From the NCBI RefSeq assembly GCF_000756615.1, contig NZ_CP009288.1:5022001-5086000 (forward strand): a DNA stretch of 64,000 nt, given 5' to 3'. The notes beneath the pieces were generated by a model, which was not told the origin of the DNA, made no database searches, and saw only the letters and a program-made list of their open reading frames with translations. Origin of the DNA: Paenibacillus durus. Lineage in GTDB: Bacteria; Bacillota; Bacilli; Paenibacillales; Paenibacillaceae. Of this stretch, positions 34,564-46,964 are shown one piece after another (position 1 is the stretch's first letter; every line of letters starts with the position of its first letter). The position numbers were made by a program, and so were the translations under genes.

Positions 34564-35310
34564 CTACTTGTCCAGCAAGCTTGAAATTTGTACGCTGCAT
34601 GCCAGCAGCTTTTTGCTTAGAGCCCGGTCCTTCTTTTTCGTCAGACGCGCAGAGGGACCGGATAAAGCAACCGCAGCGATGGCCTCCCCCTTGTGAAAGA
34701 TGGGAGCGGCAATACAACGAAGTCCGATTTCCGTCTCTTCATCATCAATGGCATAGCCTTGCTGCCGAATCACCTTCAGGTGCTCCCTTAATAAATGCAA
34801 ATCGGCAAATGTATTTTTCGTATTTTTTTGCAGCGTTATGTTGTTCAGAACGGTTTCCCGTTTGCCTTCATCCAAATGAGCCAAGATGACTTTGCCAAAA
34901 GCACTGAGATGAACATACGCATAATCGCCCACCTTGGAATGGATACGCATTGAATGGGTGCCCTCAACGACTTGGGTTGTCACCACATTGATGCCGTTCA
35001 AGATGCCGATATATAGGGTCTCTCCAACTTCTTGGCTTAGTTGATTCAGCGGAGGGACAGCGATCCAGTCAAGCCTGGGGTTGGCAGAAGCGGTGGTCCC
35101 TCCGCCCACTTTTTCAGTAAGGCTGTATAAATGCTCTTCCTTCTTTACATATCCTGCAACCTCAAGTGTGTACAGCAGTCGAAATGTAGTCGATTTATTC
35201 AGGCCAAGCAGCCGCATGATGTCTGTCAGCTTCATCGGCTCCGATTGCCTCAATGCCTCCAAAATCGACAGCCCTTTTTTTAATGTGGCCGATTCATATT
35301 GCTTCATCAT
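34564..35310 (-). CDS. IclR family transcriptional regulator
   Basis: The 248-residue protein has an N-terminal winged helix-turn-helix (about 8-70: LKKGLSILEALRQSEPMKLT, GLNKSTTFRLLYTLE) and a C-terminal GAF-like effector domain (about 85-245) with GLRCIAAPIF. IclR regulators sense small metabolites and control nearby catabolic genes. It faces the gldA-like/MFS/UPF0303 operon, ending seven bases from its last gene, so that operon is the likely target. Confidence 0.9.
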   Translation of the reverse strand: MMKQYESATLKKGLSILEALRQSEPMKLTDIMRLLGLNKSTTFRLLYTLEVAGYVKKEEHLYSLTEKVGGGTTASANPRLDWIAVPPLNQLSQEVGETLYIGILNGINVVTTQVVEGTHSMRIHSKVGDYAYVHLSAFGKVILAHLDEGKRETVLNNITLQKNTKNTFADLHLLREHLKVIRQQGYAIDDEETEIGLRCIAAPIFHKGEAIAAVALSGPSARLTKKKDRALSKKLLACSVQISSLLDK

Positions 35311-35434
35311 TCCACCTCTTTATATGTGAAGCAATAATAAATCAAACGCAATTAAAGATCAACTATCGATAGACTGGGAATCGGAGAAAACCACGGCAGT
35401 GATAACGAACCCATAATACCTTTAATCATTCATT

Positions 35435-36166
35435 TTATTTGACGAACAAATTTTGGAACTGTTTTACTATTCCAGCCGTAAAGACATCCGCCATTTCCAG
35501 CGCCTGCTTCTCAATCTGATCGTATGTCTCAATATCGGATTTATAATTTCCGGATAGCCGGAAAACTGCTTCATCTTTGGTCAGCCGCAAATGCTCATGC
35601 AGCATCTTCATCAAGACTCGCTTGGGCCAGTTTGGGTTGATACTGCTTAGGAAAGCAGCGATTTCATCCGCATTGGCATACCATTTTTTCTCCGCTTCCG
35701 CGGCTGCTTGGGTGTTGCCGGCTTTCGCCGCTTTAACAAGCTGCGCTGCTAATACAAGATGCTCTTTCATTAAAGCGCTGAATCGGGAGGCGATCTCGTC
35801 GCCATAGTAACGTTTAATCACGGCAGCCATATCCGGAACATTTCGCAGAAGACGTTCAGTCACCTGCGCTTCATCCGGCAAACCCGCCGCGATGCTTATG
35901 ATAAGCATCCTCGTCCATGCAACATGCTGTTCCCAGAGCATTCGCCAGACTTGGTTTAATTCTGCTTCTGACTTACTGATGCACGTAGAGCTTTGTACTG
36001 GGTCAGACTTACTTCTTAAGTATGGGAATAATGGTTGCGCATAAGGAATACCATTCATCTGCCCGTAATGAAAACTGTACGGATAAATCCCTGGATAGAC
36101 ACCGTCCACTGAATAAAACGAAGGTTGATACCGCGGATCTGCTTCCCACGGTGCTGAGTAGAACAT
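35435..36166 (-). CDS. Uncharacterised helical protein (Bacillales conserved)
   Basis: I recall this family only as uncharacterised, sometimes mislabelled acetylglutamate kinase; no kinase motif is present. The 243-residue protein has a Tyr/Pro-rich N-terminus (residues 1-50) like spore-surface or disordered tails. A long helical domain follows, with the motif ELNQVWRMLWEQHVAWTRM, YGDEIASRF and two copies of an EHL-type element (KEHLVLA, HEHLRL). The Tyr/Pro tail suggests binding at a surface. AGGAGG-like sequence lies before the ATG. It is not clearly in an operon. Confidence 0.7.
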   Translation of the reverse strand: MFYSAPWEADPRYQPSFYSVDGVYPGIYPYSFHYGQMNGIPYAQPLFPYLRSKSDPVQSSTCISKSEAELNQVWRMLWEQHVAWTRMLIISIAAGLPDEAQVTERLLRNVPDMAAVIKRYYGDEIASRFSALMKEHLVLAAQLVKAAKAGNTQAAAEAEKKWYANADEIAAFLSSINPNWPKRVLMKMLHEHLRLTKDEAVFRLSGNYKSDIETYDQIEKQALEMADVFTAGIVKQFQNLFVK

Positions 36167-36237
36167 GCTTTTTTCCTCCCCAACATAGTTATTTGCCTAA
36201 TATCTATATGTGGGGGAGGGGTTGTTGGGCACTGATT

Positions 36238-36519
36238 TTATTTATTGAGAACATCCGCGTCTTCGGAGTAATGCTCAAATCTTCCCTTGGCAAACGGACA
36301 TAAGGGTATAATCTTAATACCGTTTTCCCGAGCGTATTCAACCATTGCTTTGAAAAGCTTGTCGCCAAGCCCCTGTCCCCGGTAAGCATTGTCCACCAAA
36401 GTATGATCAACAATATATAGTTCCGGACTTGAGGGTACATACGTCATTTCGGCAGCAATTGCGCCGTTATCTCGGATAAGAAATCTTTTATTAGCTGTTT
36501 CATGATCTACAATATACAT
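36238..36519 (-). CDS. YjdJ-type small GNAT acetyltransferase
   Basis: The 93-residue protein is a minimal GNAT domain (NATD1/YjdJ type) with the acetyl-CoA motif AYRGQGLGDKL (about 45-55) and a C-terminal IIPLCPFAKG. Full-length GNATs are longer, but this subfamily is normally about 90 residues. It follows a ferredoxin-like gene with a two-base gap. The same pair occurs in E. coli as yjdI-yjdJ, which suggests a joint though unknown function. Confidence 0.85.
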   Translation of the reverse strand: MYIVDHETANKRFLIRDNGAIAAEMTYVPSSPELYIVDHTLVDNAYRGQGLGDKLFKAMVEYARENGIKIIPLCPFAKGRFEHYSEDADVLNK

Positions 36520-36521
36520 AT

Positions 36522-36764
36522 TTATTCCTCTTTCTTTAGTGAATTTTCGGTGTCCAGACGTTTATACGTCAGTGCTCCGCTTGGACATTTGTCGATATGC
36601 CGGGCGATTTCCTCTGCAGGGGCGGCATCGGGATTAACCCATGGGCGCTTGCTTAAATCAAAAACAGCAGGAAACCCCTTTACGCAAATACCGGAATGCG
36701 TGCATATCTCCGAATTAAACATAACCTCAATATCTTTACCGTAGTATAATTTCTGTTGACTCAT
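36522..36764 (-). CDS. YjdI-type mono-cluster Fe-S protein
   Basis: The 80-residue protein has cysteines in CTHSGICVKGFPAVF and DKCPSGAL, the pattern of the Fer4_19 small iron-sulfur domain, likely binding a single cluster. It sits two bases ahead of the small GNAT gene and downstream of an FMN reductase gene on the same strand, so a redox role is plausible. Confidence 0.85.
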   Translation of the reverse strand: MSQQKLYYGKDIEVMFNSEICTHSGICVKGFPAVFDLSKRPWVNPDAAPAEEIARHIDKCPSGALTYKRLDTENSLKKEE

Positions 36765-36785
36765 ACTCCTTCACACCTTTCACTT

Positions 36786-37355
36786 TTAAGATTGCTTAAA
36801 GATTAAGATCCATTGTTCGAAAGCTATCAGAAATTTTTCCAAATGGCGAAGCGTTGCTTCATCCACCAACTCCCCGGTAGTTTCATTCAGTTTTTCGTGA
36901 ACGCTGCCAATGAGAACTTTCGGTCCCGGCATCGTATAGGCATTCATGGCAAGCAGTGTTTGCCTCACCTGTGCTTGTGACTGTGCTGTTCCCCCACTCC
37001 CTGGTGTTGCTCCTGCAATCGCAAAAGGTTTTTGAATCAGCACCGAGCTTCTAGCCGGACGAGAGGCCCAATCCAAAGCGTTTTTCAAAACGCCCGGAAT
37101 TCCCATGTTATATTCGGGGGTGACAATCAACACACCATCCGCAGTTCGAATGCTTTCTTTTAATTCAACAACCGACTGCGGATCGCCGTGGCTCTCAATG
37201 TCCGAATTGTAAAGTGGGATCGCCGATATATCAACGTGATGAATCTCCCAATGCTTTGGCGCAAGCTCTTCCATTGCCTTTAACACTCTCCGATTGAAGG
37301 AACCTTCACGAAGACTTCCACATATGGCAGTGATAGTAAGTTTGTTTTCGCTCAT
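36786..37355 (-). CDS. NADPH-dependent FMN reductase (ChrR/azoreductase type)
   Basis: The 189-residue flavodoxin-fold protein has the FMN phosphate loop GSLREGSFNR (13-22), then TPEYNMGIPGVLKNALDWASR, the hallmark of NAD(P)H-dependent FMN reductases that reduce quinones, azo dyes or chromate. It is a soluble homodimer or tetramer in this family. AAGGAGAG-like sequence precedes the ATG. It is upstream of the Fe-S/GNAT pair with a 21-base gap. Confidence 0.88.
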   Translation of the reverse strand: MSENKLTITAICGSLREGSFNRRVLKAMEELAPKHWEIHHVDISAIPLYNSDIESHGDPQSVVELKESIRTADGVLIVTPEYNMGIPGVLKNALDWASRPARSSVLIQKPFAIAGATPGSGGTAQSQAQVRQTLLAMNAYTMPGPKVLIGSVHEKLNETTGELVDEATLRHLEKFLIAFEQWILIFKQS

Positions 37356-37381
37356 CCTTGCTCTCCTCTTCTTGGTTTAGT

Positions 37382-38476
37382 CTAAGTAGTTGTTAATTTA
37401 GCATAGACGACAAAAAACAAAGTTAATTGTGCCAGTATTATGATGTTTGGAACGAACAGAATCAAATTGACGGTAAGAAAAGCGGCTAAAATCGCTGTAA
37501 ACAGCCCGAGATGATTGATTTTTAATCGTTGATGCTCGTACTTATATTTATGGAAGACAAGGGAAGTGGCAATGAAATAAATAAACACAGAACCAAATAA
37601 GTAGTACTGGATAAATGAATAATGGACCTCCTGCAAGTACAATAGCTGTATAGACGAGGCAATCATGCTCAATGACATTAAAATAAACAGGTGCCCGTAA
37701 ATAACCGTTTGGCCGGCAGTTTGAACCGACTTGTCCACTTTCTTCTCCACATTATCGTAATACTGCCACCAGATGGAGACAATCAGAGTAAATGCAAGGA
37801 TCGAAAACGAGATCGAGTCCCAGTCCCCTTTTTGCGGCTGCAATACTGAAAGTGTACTGACTACAGACTCGCCAAAAAGAATTAGAGTCAATAAACCAAA
37901 ACGTTCTAACAAGTGCCCCGTATGGGTCGGCGATTTCACCAAATGCTTGCGTCCCGCAATGGGCACGATCATTTCAACAATAATACCTGCGTACAAGGCA
38001 GCATATCGAATCCATGAATCAAAAAAGAGGGAAGATAAGGAGATAATAATTCCAAACCAAAAGCGCGTTCCCAAATAGTGTGCTGTATTTCTTCGATTTC
38101 CTCTTTCTTCTGATCTCAGAACAACGAGATATTGGACCGCTGTCATTACTCTAAGTCCAACATAACCAGTAAGAAAGGAAATATAGTATTGATCAAAATC
38201 TACCGACAGGCTGGATGTCATGATAAGAACAAATAACATTTGTAAAATCAAAAACATCCGCTGATGCCAAAAATCCTCTCCAAAGCGATTAATAAACATC
38301 GTCTGTCCGACCCAAGCCCACCAGATCGGGATAAAAATCAAGACAAATTTTAATAAATACTCTAGATGAATATACCCTTCTTCAACATGAAGTAAAACAT
38401 GCGTTGATTTCGAAAAAGCGGCCACAAATATCAAATCATAAAAGAGTTCTAGCCATGTAACTTTCTTTTCTCCCAA
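37382..38476 (-). CDS. ltrA: LtrA family membrane protein
   Basis: The 364-residue protein has about ten membrane helices and the LtrA signatures: TWLELFYDLIFVAAF at the N-terminus, then WWAWVGQTMFINRF, and ERFGLLTLILFGESV in the middle. LtrA was named for low-temperature growth in Listeria, and its biochemical role is not established. It starts behind AAAGGAG and ends 26 bases before the FMN reductase gene. Confidence 0.87.
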   Translation of the reverse strand: MGEKKVTWLELFYDLIFVAAFSKSTHVLLHVEEGYIHLEYLLKFVLIFIPIWWAWVGQTMFINRFGEDFWHQRMFLILQMLFVLIMTSSLSVDFDQYYISFLTGYVGLRVMTAVQYLVVLRSEERGNRRNTAHYLGTRFWFGIIISLSSLFFDSWIRYAALYAGIIVEMIVPIAGRKHLVKSPTHTGHLLERFGLLTLILFGESVVSTLSVLQPQKGDWDSISFSILAFTLIVSIWWQYYDNVEKKVDKSVQTAGQTVIYGHLFILMSLSMIASSIQLLYLQEVHYSFIQYYLFGSVFIYFIATSLVFHKYKYEHQRLKINHLGLFTAILAAFLTVNLILFVPNIIILAQLTLFFVVYAKLTTT

Positions 38477-38594
38477 GCTAAAACTCCTTTCTTATTTCGT
38501 ATATGACTATTATATATTATTTTAAATCATCTGTATCTGCATCTTGCAAACTCAAGCGTACACTTCAACGTCATGAGCAGCTGTTTGAGAATAT

Positions 38595-38645
38595 AAAAAA
38601 ATAGACTCATAAAACCGCTTAAAAGCAATTTTATGAGTCTATTTT
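38595..38645 (-). terminator. Terminator of the rRNA-tRNA operon
   Basis: AAAATAGACTCATAAAA pairs with TTTTATGAGTCTATTTT and ends in a T run on the minus strand, right after the last tRNA. Confidence 0.9.
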
Positions 38646-38650
38646 GATGA

Positions 38651-38730
38651 TGCCGGTGAGAGGACTCGAACCTCCACGGTTTCCCTCACGATTTTGAGTC
38701 GCGCGCGTCTGCCAGTTCCGCCACACCGGC
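38651..38730 (-). tRNA. tRNA-Leu (CAA)
   Basis: Cloverleaf with anticodon loop CTCAAAA and a long variable arm, last in the tRNA array. It is the only tRNA here without an encoded CCA end. Confidence 0.92.
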
Positions 38731-38767
38731 GCAGAACAAATTAGAAACATATGCTTATTAAAAGCAA

Positions 38768-38841
38768 TGGAGGCGCCACCCAGATTCGAACTGGGGATAG
38801 AGCTTTTGCAGAGCTGTGCCTTACCACTTGGCTATGGCGCC
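38768..38841 (-). tRNA. tRNA-Cys (GCA)
   Basis: Anticodon loop CTGCAAA, acceptor GGCGCC, CCA encoded. Confidence 0.93.
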
Positions 38842-38850
38842 GTATTAAGA

Positions 38851-38925
38851 TGGAGCGGACGACGGGAATCGAACCCGCGACCCTCGCCTTGGCAAGGCGA
38901 TGCTCTACCGCTGAGCCACGTCCGC
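38851..38925 (-). tRNA. tRNA-Gly (GCC)
   Basis: Anticodon loop TTGCCAA in a CGCC/GGCG stem, CCA encoded. Confidence 0.93.
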
Positions 38926-38929
38926 GAAA

Positions 38930-39004
38930 TGGCTGGGGATATAGGATTCGAACCTATGCGTGACGGAGTCAAAGTCCGTTGCCTTACCGCTTGGCTAATC
39001 CCCA
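38930..39004 (-). tRNA. tRNA-Gln (TTG)
   Basis: Anticodon loop CTTTGAC, CCA encoded. It is charged through the GatCAB route encoded at 52028-55267. Confidence 0.93.
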
Positions 39005-39025
39005 ATGCATTCCAATTGGAAAATA

Positions 39026-39102
39026 TGGGGCGATCGATGGGACTTGAACCCACGAATGCCGGAGCCACAATCCGGTGCGTTAACCCCTTCGCCACGACCG
39101 CC
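39026..39102 (-). tRNA. tRNA-His (GTG)
   Basis: Anticodon loop TTGTGGC, extra 5' G facing discriminator C, as required for tRNA-His. CCA encoded. Confidence 0.93.
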
Positions 39103-39128
39103 ATATAATATGGAATGCTAAATTACAT

Positions 39129-39201
39129 TGGCAGGGGCAGCAGGAATTGAACCCACACTAACGGTTTTGGAGACCGCTGTTCTACCTTTAAACTATGCCC
39201 C
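39129..39201 (-). tRNA. tRNA-Trp (CCA)
   Basis: Anticodon loop CTCCAAA, CCA end encoded. Confidence 0.93.
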
Positions 39202-39206
39202 TAAAC

Positions 39207-39292
39207 TGGTGGAGGATGATGGATTCGAACCACCGAACTCGTAAGAGAACAGATTTACAGTCTGCTGCGTTTGGCCACTTCGCTAATCCTCC
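39207..39292 (-). tRNA. tRNA-Tyr (GTA)
   Basis: Anticodon loop CTGTAAA, long variable arm, CCA encoded. Confidence 0.93.
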
Positions 39293-39298
39293 AAAAAA

Positions 39299-39374
<76 letters not shown>

Positions 39375-39394
39375 TTATTCAATTATTATACTTA

Positions 39395-39470
<76 letters not shown>

Positions 39471-39490
39471 AAACATTGAGATTCATAAAA

Positions 39491-39567
39491 TGGCGGAACC
39501 GACGGGATTCGAACCCGCGATCTCCTGCGTGACAGGCAGGCATGTTAGGCCTCTACACCACGGTTCC
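39491..39567 (-). tRNA. tRNA-Asp (GTC)
   Basis: Anticodon loop CTGTCAC, CCA encoded. Confidence 0.93.
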
Positions 39568-39593
39568 ACGAGGCACTTCTTTAATAAGAAGAT

Positions 39594-39671
<78 letters not shown>

Positions 39672-39701
39672 TCAGTAATATATCTATTTAAATTGTATAG
39701 A

Positions 39702-39777
39702 TGGTGGAGGCTGAGGGGATCGAACCCCCGACCCTCTGCTTGTAAGGCAGATGCTCTCCCAGCTGAGCTAAGCCTCC
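39702..39777 (-). tRNA. tRNA-Val (TAC)
   Basis: Anticodon loop CTTACAA, CCA encoded. Confidence 0.93.
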
Positions 39778-39784
39778 GTATAGT

Positions 39785-39859
39785 TGGTGACCCGTAGGGG
39801 ATTCGAACCCCTGTTACCTCCGTGAAAGGGAGGTGTCTTAACCCCTTGACCAACGGGCC
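39785..39859 (-). tRNA. tRNA-Glu (TTC)
   Basis: Anticodon loop CTTTCAC, CCA encoded. Confidence 0.93.
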
Positions 39860-39871
39860 ACATTAAAATGA

Positions 39872-39963
39872 TGGCGGAGAGAGAGGGATTCGAACCCTCG
39901 AGACGCTTTTGACGCCTACACGATTTCCAATCGTGCTCCTTCGGCCAACTCGGACACCTCTCC
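39872..39963 (-). tRNA. tRNA-Ser (GGA)
   Basis: Anticodon loop TTGGAAA, long variable arm, CCA encoded. Confidence 0.93.
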
Positions 39964-39968
39964 ATAAA

Positions 39969-40044
39969 TGGCTCCCCGAACAGGACTCGAACCTGTGACA
40001 ACTCGATTAACAGTCGAGTGCTCTACCAACTGAGCTATCAGGGA
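39969..40044 (-). tRNA. tRNA-Asn (GTT)
   Basis: Anticodon loop CTGTTAA, CCA encoded. First tRNA after the 23S gene, with no 5S gene between. Confidence 0.93.
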
Positions 40045-40176
40045 ACAATATTCAATTCAGGCTTGATCACCTGAAAACTGGATCGAAACGAAACATTGCG
40101 TCTTCCCCATTCCGGGGCCCCGCAAAGTACTCGGATTCAGCTTCGTCAGCCTCATCTTCACTTTGTGGGGTGAATT
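40045..40176 (-). other. 23S-tRNA spacer with RNase III-type processing arm, no 5S gene
   Basis: The 132-base spacer carries CTGAAAACTGGATCGAAACG (plus strand, near 40072). It is complementary to the sequence just upstream of 23S (near 43265-43315), so the two would form the stem that releases pre-23S. It is too short and dissimilar to hold a 5S gene. Confidence 0.7.
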
Positions 40177-44955
<4,779 letters not shown>

Positions 44956-45232
44956 GATGTTGCAGAGCAACATCGGCCGAATATGAAATCGGTCCAACTC
45001 GGTTGAGCGGATGATTTCGTATTCAGATATCGATAGAGCGATTAGCTCAATTTGAAACATCTGACGAGAATTTGCATTCTCAAGGATGGCATTTCAAAAG
45101 CGTGAAACACGCTGTGAAATCCATCTTATTTTTGGAACTCGCTTAAAGCGAATTCCCACTCACTCGTTGTTCAGTTTTCAAAGATCAATTTCTCTCTCAG
45201 TGCATCACCGTGTCTCACGCGGCGACCTTTAT
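44956..45232 (-). other. 16S leader region
   Basis: Transcribed leader between P2 and 16S. Near 45160-45190 the minus strand reads CTTTGAAAACTGAACAACG, a boxA-like antitermination element plus the left arm of the 16S processing stem. Confidence 0.6.
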
Positions 45233-45262
45233 AATATATCACGTTGCCCCTGAATTAGTCAA
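45233..45262 (-). promoter_or_regulatory. rrn promoter P2
   Basis: TTGACT (45262-45257), 18 bases, TATATT (45238-45233) on the minus strand, ahead of the 16S leader. Confidence 0.75.
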
Positions 45263-45338
45263 CCTTTTTTTAAATTAATTTTATTTCGGTTGCCTCTGCG
45301 AACGTTTTATCGCTGTTCTCTCTCGAGGGACGAGTTAT

Positions 45339-45368
45339 AATGTATCACATGAACGACCAGGCAGTCAA
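45339..45368 (-). promoter_or_regulatory. rrn promoter P1
   Basis: TTGACT (45368-45363), 18 bases, TACATT (45344-45339), the same layout as P2 and 106 bases upstream of it. Tandem promoters are usual for Firmicute rRNA operons. Confidence 0.7.
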
Positions 45369-45479
45369 CCATAAATATGTTGTTCATCCTTCCCGATATC
45401 CGCAATATAATGAAAAAAAGAGAGCGCTACGCCTCTCCAGTTCATAAACAAGCTCAATATTTAAGATTAGAAAATTGGA

Positions 45480-46355
45480 CTAAAAAGTATATCGCACCCG
45501 ATACCCGCCGCCGCCTGCGTCGCTCCACGACGCAATCTCCCGAATTAGTGATCGGGATGCCAGCTTGCGAAGAACAAACGGCAGTTCCGCTTCAACATAT
45601 TTTAATTCGGAAAATTCGAGAATCTCCTCTATACTCCACGGTCCCTTCCGCTCCTTCAGGAGGTCAAGGAACCATTTGCAGCAGTCGCCCATTTTGGACA
45701 CAAGGGAGAACTCACAAGCAAGCTGAACAAGCTGAATTCTCTGGTCCATCGTTTCACCACTGATTGTCAGCTCCTCGTAAAGCTTATAGACTGAGTTGTT
45801 CAGACTCTTCACTTGTTCCCATACCGCCGGTGTCGGATAGTGGCCAGCCTCGCCGACCTCCATTCGTGCCCAATGATACAGAGCCATTAGAATACAATTA
45901 TAGGAATCCATTGTACAACCTGCCTGCAAATAACGTTTCGACTTCACATACATATGCAGAAACCGGGCAAATTCTATAAACAGTATTCTCTCTCTTAGCG
46001 GCGGCTCAAAGGAAATCACTTCTGCTCGAAGCTGCTCCAGAACTTCCTGAGGGTCCCAAATAATATCGCCTTCCAGCAGACAGGTGATAAGCTCGTTATT
46101 GTCTCCTGTTATAATGGAGCGCTTCAACATCGAAAGCCCAACTCTGAGAGTCTGGGTACGCAACTCGCCTGCAATCATGTTGCCAACAAGCCGATTCGCT
46201 CCCCCATCGTCGCGCAGAAGCATTACAACCCTATCGAACTCATGAAGAAGGGCGCTCTGAAAAGGAGCCTTGCCTTGGGAATCCAAAGCAATCGCTCCAA
46301 GGGCGTTCGCGTCAAAAATATCTCCATTTAATAATGTCAGATTGGATAATTCCAT
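45480..46355 (-). CDS. ygxA: YgxA-like nucleotidyltransferase-fold protein
   Basis: The 291-residue protein has LLHEFDRVVMLLRDD near residue 40, the remnant of a nucleotidyltransferase beta-strand region, followed by a long helical part (substrate-binding domain) and a C-terminal winged-helix-like end. It matches the YgxA position: in B. subtilis ygxA lies between ygzB/perR and rrnD exactly as here. No complete GS-x9-DxD catalytic motif is visible, so activity is doubtful. GGAGGACGATA precedes the ATG. It reads toward the rRNA operon on the same strand. Confidence 0.78.
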   Translation of the reverse strand: MELSNLTLLNGDIFDANALGAIALDSQGKAPFQSALLHEFDRVVMLLRDDGGANRLVGNMIAGELRTQTLRVGLSMLKRSIITGDNNELITCLLEGDIIWDPQEVLEQLRAEVISFEPPLRERILFIEFARFLHMYVKSKRYLQAGCTMDSYNCILMALYHWARMEVGEAGHYPTPAVWEQVKSLNNSVYKLYEELTISGETMDQRIQLVQLACEFSLVSKMGDCCKWFLDLLKERKGPWSIEEILEFSELKYVEAELPFVLRKLASRSLIREIASWSDAGGGGYRVRYTF

Positions 46356-46491
46356 TATCGTCCTCCATCAAATTTGGCGATTTTGCGTCAATTCAGTTAT
46401 AATTCTCTTATCTTATAATCTAATTATTCTACATCTCCATGTTAGTTCCTTCCGGACGACCGAACTATATTTTAGCTGGGAGAAATGACTC

Positions 46492-46857
46492 ATGACCTTT
46501 AAATCCGCCAAGATTAACGCTTTTCGCACATGGGGCCTGCTGCTGACGATGTTCGGCATGGGGCTCATGATACTGGGAACAGCCGGCATTGTATTTTGGG
46601 GTCAGACGGGCAAAATTTTCGCGGCATTCGGGCTTGTGATTGGCTTGGTGTCCATGATGGCTAGTCTTGCAATTTATTTTTGGGCAGGCATGCTGTCTAC
46701 AAGCGCCGTTCAGATTGAATGCCCGGAATGCGGCAAGCTGACCAAAATGCTCGGAAAAACGGATCGCTGCATGTTCTGTCATACGATTCTTACCTTGGAC
46801 CCGCAGCAGGCGACCATAACCTCCGAACAGTTAAAAAGCGAACAACTCAAGCAATAA
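46492..46857 (+). CDS. ygzB: YgzB (UPF0295) membrane protein
   Basis: The 121-residue protein has two membrane helices (about 12-35 and 43-65) and a C-terminal zinc-ribbon-like part with C-P-E-C and C-M-F-C pairs (about 81-102). This matches UPF0295/YgzB. Function unknown. The neighbourhood perR-ygzB-ygxA-rrn is that of B. subtilis, with a GH18 gene inserted between perR and ygzB here. GGGAG precedes the ATG. It is convergent with the GH18 gene. Confidence 0.87.
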   Translation: MTFKSAKINAFRTWGLLLTMFGMGLMILGTAGIVFWGQTGKIFAAFGLVIGLVSMMASLAIYFWAGMLSTSAVQIECPECGKLTKMLGKTDRCMFCHTILTLDPQQATITSEQLKSEQLKQ

Positions 46858-46917
46858 ACCCCAGAATCTGGCGTACCGAGGAAACTAAATCGGCAGTAGA
46901 GTCAGAACCGGCTGTAA

Positions 46918-46957
46918 CAGGAAAAGAGGCCCCCGATCCGGGAAGCCTCTTTTCCTG
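46918..46957. terminator. Bidirectional terminator between ygzB and the GH18 gene
   Basis: CAGGAAAAGAGGC pairs perfectly with GCCTCTTTTCCTG around a 14-base loop. It serves both convergent genes. Confidence 0.85.
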
Positions 46958-46964
46958 TATATTA

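Noticed and set aside
35435..36166. Acetylglutamate kinase label sometimes attached to this family
   Set aside because: No amino-acid kinase motifs are present. The protein is helical with a Tyr/Pro-rich N-terminus.
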